The translations under genes and the position numbers were made by a program. Shown one piece after another: positions 59,051 to 64,000 of a stretch of DNA of 64,000 bases. This DNA comes from Alkalibacillus haloalkaliphilus (GTDB lineage: Bacteria > Bacillota > Bacilli > Bacillales > Alkalibacillaceae). The stretch spans positions 1-64,000 of the forward strand of contig NZ_BJYA01000013.1 in the NCBI RefSeq assembly GCF_007991275.1, given 5' to 3'. The notes beneath the pieces were generated by a model. It worked only from the letters and a program-made list of their open reading frames with translations, was not told the origin of the DNA and ran no database searches. Every line of letters starts with the position of its first letter. Position 1 is the first letter of the stretch.

Positions 59051-60439
59051 TTATTGTTGGGCTACAACTCTCTTCTCCACCATTGCCACACTCTCAATAT
59101 GGTTACTTTGCGGAAACATATCAACAGGTTGAATCTCTTTCGTTTCAAATCCGCCTTCAGATAGGATTTTCAAGTCGCGTGCTAAAGTCGAAGGATTGCA
59201 CGATACGTAAACGATCCGTTCTGGCTGCATATCGATCATCGCTTGGAGTAGCTCTTCATCACAACCTTTACGTGGTGGGTCAACGACGATTACATCGGGG
59301 TTTAATCCTTGTGTTTTCCACCAAGGCATCACTTTTTCCGCTTCACCTACGTAAAACTCAGCGTTATCAATATGGTTTCGTTTCGCATTGGCCTTTGCAT
59401 CATCGACTGCTTGTGGTACGACTTCTACACCGTAAACTTTCTTCGCATGTTGAGCTAAGAACAGTGAAATGCTGCCAATTCCACAATAAGCATCGATGAC
59501 CGTTTCTTGCCCTGAAAGCTCGGCATATTTTAATGCTTGATCATAGAGTTTTTCAGTTTGTTCAGGGTTCACTTGATAAAATGAATGAGCTGAAATCGCG
59601 AATTCTAAGTCATGAATTTTATCAATGATCACATCTTCGCCCCAAAGCGTCTTAGATTCTTGGCCCATAATGACGTTTGTTTGTTTCGGATTAATGTTAT
59701 GAATGACACCTTTAATATTCGAATCGAGCTGTTTGATTTTCTCAATAAGCTCCTGTTTGTGTGGCAAGTCTTTCGTTTTTGTCACGATGACTACCATCAC
59801 TTCATTTGTGTGATATCCCGTTCTTAACACTAAGTGACGGATCACGCCTTCATGTGTTTCTTCGTTGTATGGTTCAATTTCTAATTCATCGATAATGGCA
59901 CGCATTTCGCGGACAATGTTGTCATTTGATTCACTTTGAACTGGACATGTATCCATATCAATGATGTTGTGACTACGCTTTTGATAAAAGCCTGTGATGA
60001 CTTTACCGTCCCTTTTTCCTACTGGGATTTGTACTTTGTTACGGTATGCCCATGGCTCTTCCATGCCGATTGTTGGGTGGACTGGTACGTCTGGCATTTG
60101 CGCTATTTTCTTCATGACATCTTGTACTTGTTTTTGTTTCATCGTTAATTGACGTTCATATGTCATATGTTGAATTTGGCAACCACCGCATTTATAAAAT
60201 ACGTCACATGGTGGCTCAATCCGGTCTGGGCTTTCTTCGTGTAACTCAATTAACTTACCAAAGGCAAGGTTCTTTTTCACTTTGATGATCTTAACTTTCG
60301 CTTGCTCGCCTGGTAATGCGTATGGAACAAATACAGGGTAGCCGTCAATTTTGCCTACCCCATCACCTTCATGTGTAAGATCGCTAAAAGTTAAATCGAT
60401 AAATTGATTTTTCTTGACTGGTGCGTTTGCTTTTCCCAT
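59051..60439 (-). CDS. rlmCD: 23S rRNA (uracil-5-)-methyltransferase RlmCD-type
   Basis: A 462-residue TrmA-family enzyme that makes m5U in 23S rRNA. An N-terminal TRAM domain (IDLTFSDLTHEGDGVGKIDG) is followed by an iron-sulfur Cys set (CDVFYKCGGC and CPVQ) and the SAM fold: VIDAYCGIGSISLFLA, VDPPRKGCDEELL and the catalytic VSCNPSTLARDL. Firmicutes have two TrmA paralogues; this full-length TRAM form fits YefA/RlmCD, which modifies two sites. The start is ATG with GGATG nearby. Transcribed alone, convergent with the ABC operon. Confidence 0.9.
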   Translation of the reverse strand: MGKANAPVKKNQFIDLTFSDLTHEGDGVGKIDGYPVFVPYALPGEQAKVKIIKVKKNLAFGKLIELHEESPDRIEPPCDVFYKCGGCQIQHMTYERQLTMKQKQVQDVMKKIAQMPDVPVHPTIGMEEPWAYRNKVQIPVGKRDGKVITGFYQKRSHNIIDMDTCPVQSESNDNIVREMRAIIDELEIEPYNEETHEGVIRHLVLRTGYHTNEVMVVIVTKTKDLPHKQELIEKIKQLDSNIKGVIHNINPKQTNVIMGQESKTLWGEDVIIDKIHDLEFAISAHSFYQVNPEQTEKLYDQALKYAELSGQETVIDAYCGIGSISLFLAQHAKKVYGVEVVPQAVDDAKANAKRNHIDNAEFYVGEAEKVMPWWKTQGLNPDVIVVDPPRKGCDEELLQAMIDMQPERIVYVSCNPSTLARDLKILSEGGFETKEIQPVDMFPQSNHIESVAMVEKRVVAQQ

Positions 60440-60616
60440 GTTTCATCCGTCCTTATGTTAGTCTTTTAACATTATAGCTAAAAGGGTTGTTAGATTAAAG
60501 TAATTCCCTTTTAAACATATCTAAAGATTTTAGGGCTGTGACTTTATGCTAAAATTTAAATAAGAGAAAACCACTTTTTTTAGAAGGATTTATGAAAAAG
60601 AATCGAGGTGGAACTT

Positions 60617-61195
60617 ATGACGGAAATAGGGTTAATAAGACATGGTATTACAGAGTGGAATAGTCTTGGTAAGGCACAAGGAATATCTGATATTCCGTTA
60701 AATGATCAAGGTGAAAAACAAGCAATAGAATTGGGTAATAGACTTTTAAGTGAACAGAGCTGGGACCTAATTATTTCTAGTGATTTAACTAGAGCAAAAG
60801 AAACAGCAAATATTATTAGTAGCAGAGTTGATTTACCTATTAAAAATTTTGATGAAAGAATAAGAGAGTTAGATTGCGGGAAAATTGAGGGAACAACTGA
60901 AGTGGAAAGAGTTCAAATATGGGGAAGTAACTGGCGTGACTGTGACCTTGGAATGGAGAGGTTTGAAAGTGTTGCAAACCGAGGAATTGAATTTTTAGAA
61001 GAAGTCCGTCGTGAGTATAGCGGGAGAAGAATTTTAGTTGTAAGTCATGGTGCTTTAATCGGGATTACCCTCCAACACTTAATCCCTGAACAATTTACGA
61101 CCACTTATATTGATAACACATCTCTCACCATTCTTCAAAACAATGATGATCGTTGGCATTGTAGACTTTATAATTGTACTACTCACCTAGGTTAA
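60617..61195 (+). CDS. histidine phosphatase family protein
   Basis: A 192-residue phosphoglycerate-mutase-fold phosphatase. The catalytic RHG is in IGLIRHGITEWN, the second Arg in SSDLTRAKETA, the acid in ERIRELDCGKIEG and the second His in VVSHGALIG. All four catalytic residues are present. Start at the ATG after GAGGTGG, three codons inside the frame. It is monocistronic. The substrate is unknown. Confidence 0.88.
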   Translation: MTEIGLIRHGITEWNSLGKAQGISDIPLNDQGEKQAIELGNRLLSEQSWDLIISSDLTRAKETANIISSRVDLPIKNFDERIRELDCGKIEGTTEVERVQIWGSNWRDCDLGMERFESVANRGIEFLEEVRREYSGRRILVVSHGALIGITLQHLIPEQFTTTYIDNTSLTILQNNDDRWHCRLYNCTTHLG

Positions 61196-61216
61196 ATTGA
61201 GTTTTATACAAAAGTT

Positions 61217-61246
61217 AAGCTCAGAGCGATTTATCACTCTGAGCTC
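61217..61246. terminator. hairpin between histidine phosphatase and dagK
   Basis: Arms AGCTCAGAG and CTCTGAGCT (61218-61226, 61237-61245) lie between the two convergent genes; CTTTGTACAATTTT follows on the plus side. Confidence 0.75.
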
Positions 61247-61257
61247 TTTGTACAATT

Positions 61258-62145
61258 TTATTCTTTCGGCAATAAAAACTCAATGTGCTGATACAAGTTT
61301 TCAAACGTGCCTGGTAGTTTACCACCATATTCACCGTCTAAGTTAACTTGGACGTCTTCTTCGGCTTCGACTGTTACTTTTTTCGCATGTGTGTAAATGA
61401 TGTTGTCATCATGAATGTGATTTCCTTTTAATGCTTTGTTTGCTAACATAATGAATTCTGCTATATTAGTAGATTTCAAGATTAATAAATCAAAATAACC
61501 GTCATTCATTTCAGCATTTGGAGCTAACTTTTCGAAGCCACCAATTGAGTTCGTGTTAGCGATTAAAAAGAGCATTATATCTCCTTCAAACACTTCACCG
61601 TCATACTCAATTCGAGCATGTGTTGGACGAATCGAAGGTAACATCTCGACCCCTTTTAAGTAATAAGCTAACTGACCTAATGCTGTCTTTAGTTTACTAG
61701 GCACTTCATAAGTCAATTCGGTAATTTTACCGCCACCAGCAATGTTCATAAAGTGATGGCCATTAACTTTCCCGATATCAAGCTTTTTCGCCTGTCCATC
61801 AATAATTATATCCATTGCTTGTTCAACATCACGCGGAACTTTAATGGCGCGGGCAAAGTCATTCGTTGTTCCCATCGGTATAATACCGAGTTTCGGGCGG
61901 TAAGGTTGTTTTGCCATACCATCAACGACTTCGTTAACTGTGCCATCACCACCAGCTGCAACGATTAAGTCAAACTGCCGTTCACATGCTAAAGCTGCTG
62001 CATCAGCTGCGCAGCCTTCCCCTGTTGTCGCATGAGCGGATGCTTCATAGCCCGCTTCTTCTAAACGTATTAACACATCAGGAAGCGCCTTTTTCATCGC
62101 TTCCCGACCTGAAGTTGGATTGTATATTACACGAGCATTTTTCAT
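61258..62145 (-). CDS. dagK: diacylglycerol kinase, DgkB type
   Basis: A 295-residue soluble lipid kinase that returns diacylglycerol from lipoteichoic-acid synthesis to phosphatidic acid. The YegS/DagK fold shows VIYNPTSGREAM, AAGGDGTVNEVVDG, GIIPMGTTNDFARA and the C-terminal LDGEYGGKLPGTFENL. The start is ATG after AAGGTGAG. It lies downstream of gatB and the VOC gene, near the gat operon as usual in bacilli, and its promoter may be separate. Confidence 0.95.
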   Translation of the reverse strand: MKNARVIYNPTSGREAMKKALPDVLIRLEEAGYEASAHATTGEGCAADAAALACERQFDLIVAAGGDGTVNEVVDGMAKQPYRPKLGIIPMGTTNDFARAIKVPRDVEQAMDIIIDGQAKKLDIGKVNGHHFMNIAGGGKITELTYEVPSKLKTALGQLAYYLKGVEMLPSIRPTHARIEYDGEVFEGDIMLFLIANTNSIGGFEKLAPNAEMNDGYFDLLILKSTNIAEFIMLANKALKGNHIHDDNIIYTHAKKVTVEAEEDVQVNLDGEYGGKLPGTFENLYQHIEFLLPKE

Positions 62146-62216
62146 ATTCTCACCTTCGTTCGTATTCTCATATCTTTACTATACTCCGAAAGCTTCGAAA
62201 ATGGAAGTATATGCAT

Positions 62217-62585
62217 TTACACCCACTCTAAAATTTCTAGACGGTTGCCAAATGGATCTTGTGTATAAATGCGGTTAGCACCTGGCAGCTTGTCGTCTTG
62301 TTTATACTCTACGTTATACTCATCGAACCTTGCCATTAAGCCTTCTAAATTGGCAACTTCTAAAGCTGGATGAGCTTTTTCTGCTGGGGAGAACGGTTCT
62401 TCAACACCGATATGAAGCTGGTGATCTCCAAGTTCAAACCACACGCCACCACGTTTCTTCAAATCTTCTGGTTTTTCAAGTTCAGGTAATCCAAGAATTT
62501 CTCCAAAAAAATGTCTTGCTTCATCTTCTGTATGTCTAGGTGCAGCTAATTGTACATGGTCTAACCTTTTTACTGTAAAAGTCAT
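62217..62585 (-). CDS. VOC family (glyoxalase/dioxygenase-fold) protein
   Basis: A 122-residue protein with one VOC module pair: VKRLDHVQLAAPRHTEDEA, FFGEILGLPELEKPE, VWFELGDHQLHIGVEE and the end IYTQDPFGNRLEILEW. Metal-binding residues His, His and Glu are present at the expected places. The start is ATG after GAGAGGAGAA. It lies 31 bases after gatB and is probably read through from it. The substrate is unknown. Confidence 0.85.
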   Translation of the reverse strand: MTFTVKRLDHVQLAAPRHTEDEARHFFGEILGLPELEKPEDLKKRGGVWFELGDHQLHIGVEEPFSPAEKAHPALEVANLEGLMARFDEYNVEYKQDDKLPGANRIYTQDPFGNRLEILEWV

Positions 62586-62616
62586 TAGCGTTTCTCCTCT
62601 CACCTATTGAAATGAA

Positions 62617-64000
62617 TTATCTTTTGTCTATTTCTTCAACCAAAATCTTGTTAACCATTGGTGGGTTGGCTTGACCTTTCGTCTTCTTCATCACTTGACC
62701 GACTAAGAAACCTAAAGCACGGTCTTTACCGTTTTTGTAGTCGACGATTGATTGTTCGTTTTCATCGAGGATCTCAGAAATAATACCTTGTAATTGACCT
62801 TCGTCTGAAATTTGAACAAGTCCTTGTTCTTTAACAATCTTCTCAGGGTCGCCGCCATTTTTCACAAGTTCTGTAACGACTTTCTTCGCTAATTTAGAAG
62901 ATAGTGTGCCTTCTTCAATTAGCTTGACCATTTTCGCTAACGCTTCTGGTGTGATCGGTAAGTCTTGCAGTTCAATTTGTTGTTTATTCATGTAAGCTGA
63001 AATGTCACCCATTAACCAGTTCGTCGCTTGTTTAGCATCTGCACCTTGATCAATTGTTGCTTCAAAGAAATCAGACATTTCCTTCGTGTTCGTTAAAACA
63101 CCTGCATCGTATTCATCTAAACCTAATTCATTAACATAACGCGCTCGACGTGAATCTGGCAGTTCTGGAATGGACTGACGGACTTTTTCCTTCCAGTCAT
63201 CGTCAATGTGAAGCTTCACTAAGTCTGGTTCAGGGAAGTAACGGTAATCGTCTGACCCTTCTTTAACACGCATTAAGATTGTTTCTTTCGTCTTTTCGTC
63301 ATAACGACGTGTTTCTTGTAAAATTTCGCCACCTTGACGAAGCACTTTCTCTTGGCGTACTTGCTCAAACTCTAGACCTTTTTGGACAAAGTTGAATGAG
63401 TTTAAGTTTTTAAGTTCTGTTTTAACACCAAACTCGTCTTGGCCGTATGGGCGAAGTGAAATGTTCGCATCACAACGAAGTGAACCTTCTTGCATTTTCA
63501 CATCTGATACACCTGTAAATTGGATAATGTTACGCATTTTTTCTAAGTAAGCATAAGCTTCTTCTGGTGTACGAATGTCTGGCTCTGATACAATCTCCAC
63601 TAATGGAGTTCCTTGACGGTTGTAGTCAACTAATGAATAGCCGTCATCACCGTGTGTTAGCTTACCTGCGTCTTCTTCTAAGTGAAGGCGCGTAATGCCA
63701 ATGCGCTTCGTTTCACCATTAACTTCAATATCGATATAGCCGTTCTCACCGATTGGTTGGTCGAATTGTGAGATTTGGTAAGCTTTCGGGTTATCTGGGT
63801 AGAAATAGTTTTTACGGTCGAACTTCGTGTCTGTTGCGATTTCACAGTTTAATGCCATCGCTGCGCGCATCGCATAGTTGACCGCTTCTTCATTTAAAAC
63901 CGGTAAAACACCAGGATAGCCAAGGTCGATTGGGTTAACGTTACTGTTTGGTTCATCACCAAACGCATTTGGGCTTGGGCTGAAAATTTTAGATGCTGTT
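62617..64000 (-). CDS. gatB: aspartyl/glutamyl-tRNA amidotransferase subunit B, 5' end outside window
   Basis: GatB is the kinase-like subunit of the GatCAB complex that converts Glu-tRNA(Gln) and Asp-tRNA(Asn) to the amide forms. The frame is open to the window edge and starts inside the protein at [14 protein letters not shown]; about 20 residues are missing. [52 protein letters not shown] and [10 protein letters not shown] follow, and the tail ends in a GatB/YqeY domain. No damage is seen. gatC and gatA should lie just beyond. Confidence 0.96.
   Translation of the reverse strand, partial: TASKIFSPSPNAFGDEPNSNVNPIDLGYPGVLPVLNEEAVNYAMRAAMALNCEIATDTKFDRKNYFYPDNPKAYQISQFDQPIGENGYIDIEVNGETKRIGITRLHLEEDAGKLTHGDDGYSLVDYNRQGTPLVEIVSEPDIRTPEEAYAYLEKMRNIIQFTGVSDVKMQEGSLRCDANISLRPYGQDEFGVKTELKNLNSFNFVQKGLEFEQVRQEKVLRQGGEILQETRRYDEKTKETILMRVKEGSDDYRYFPEPDLVKLHIDDDWKEKVRQSIPELPDSRRARYVNELGLDEYDAGVLTNTKEMSDFFEATIDQGADAKQATNWLMGDISAYMNKQQIELQDLPITPEALAKMVKLIEEGTLSSKLAKKVVTELVKNGGDPEKIVKEQGLVQISDEGQLQGIISEILDENEQSIVDYKNGKDRALGFLVGQVMKKTKGQANPPMVNKILVEEIDKR

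Noticed and set aside
1-64000. tRNA, rRNA or tmRNA genes
   Set aside because: No cloverleaf with a GTTCGAnnC-type T-arm or conserved rRNA blocks was noticed; a covariance search was not possible.

Overview
The window is an AT-rich, gene-dense chromosomal segment of an aerobic, endospore-forming Bacillaceae. The clearest lineage signals are sda (checkpoint on sporulation), CtaG, EcsAB/YthPQ-type ABC genes, RlmCD, DgkB and a YkhA-type thioesterase, together with L-box, TPP and cobalamin riboswitches and many strong AGGAGG-type ribosome binding sites. A BCCT osmolyte carrier and a lipoprotein with a long Glu/Asp-rich linker suggest a salt-adapted member of the family. No rRNA, tRNA, CRISPR array, intact insertion sequence or prophage was seen.

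Layout. 1-3.1 kb: nucleotidyltransferase, DUF402 protein, an intergenic 20/21-bp tandem repeat array, then ctaG and a DUF2243 gene. 3.3-9.5 kb: guaC, a Cys/Met-metabolism PLP enzyme, a BCCT transporter, a small lipoprotein and an S9 peptidase. 9.6-11.3 kb: three Cys-rich proteins resembling endospore appendage (Ena, DUF3992) subunits, one of them fused to a second domain. 11.4-19.7 kb: HAD phosphatase, lysine-riboswitch-controlled dapA, SWIM-SNF2 helicase, GGDEF protein and beta-propeller lipoprotein. 19.8-22.3 kb: Nudix/GNAT genes and a metallophosphoesterase. 22.3-28.5 kb: an eight-gene thiamine operon (tenA-thiG-thiH-tenI-thiS-thiF-thiD-thiE) behind a TPP riboswitch; it uses oxygen-sensitive ThiH rather than ThiO.

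28.6-41.4 kb is an accessory mosaic: Nudix, GNAT, two aminoglycoside/macrolide-type phosphotransferases, SelO, sda, an AraC regulator, an EcsAB-like ABC pair, a divergent SDR/TetR pair around a near-perfect palindrome, and an alcohol dehydrogenase. 41.6-43.6 kb holds a YkhA-type thioesterase preceded by a cobalamin riboswitch and a micro-ORF; two matching TetR-type palindromes flank the neighbouring small-multidrug-export gene. 43.6-55 kb carries small membrane proteins, methyltransferases, a MarR-DUF3147 pair, MFS, GNAT, Nudix, a membrane-anchored VOC fusion, a CPBP protease, a WrbA-like quinone reductase behind a 22-bp perfect palindrome, and an SDR. 55-64 kb has a tRNA-dihydrouridine synthase, a complete amino-acid ABC importer, rlmCD, a histidine phosphatase, dagK, a VOC protein and the 5'-truncated gatB.

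Coordinates below use the start codon best supported by its ribosome binding site, so several genes begin inside the longest open frame. Family names rest on recognised motifs, not on database searches.
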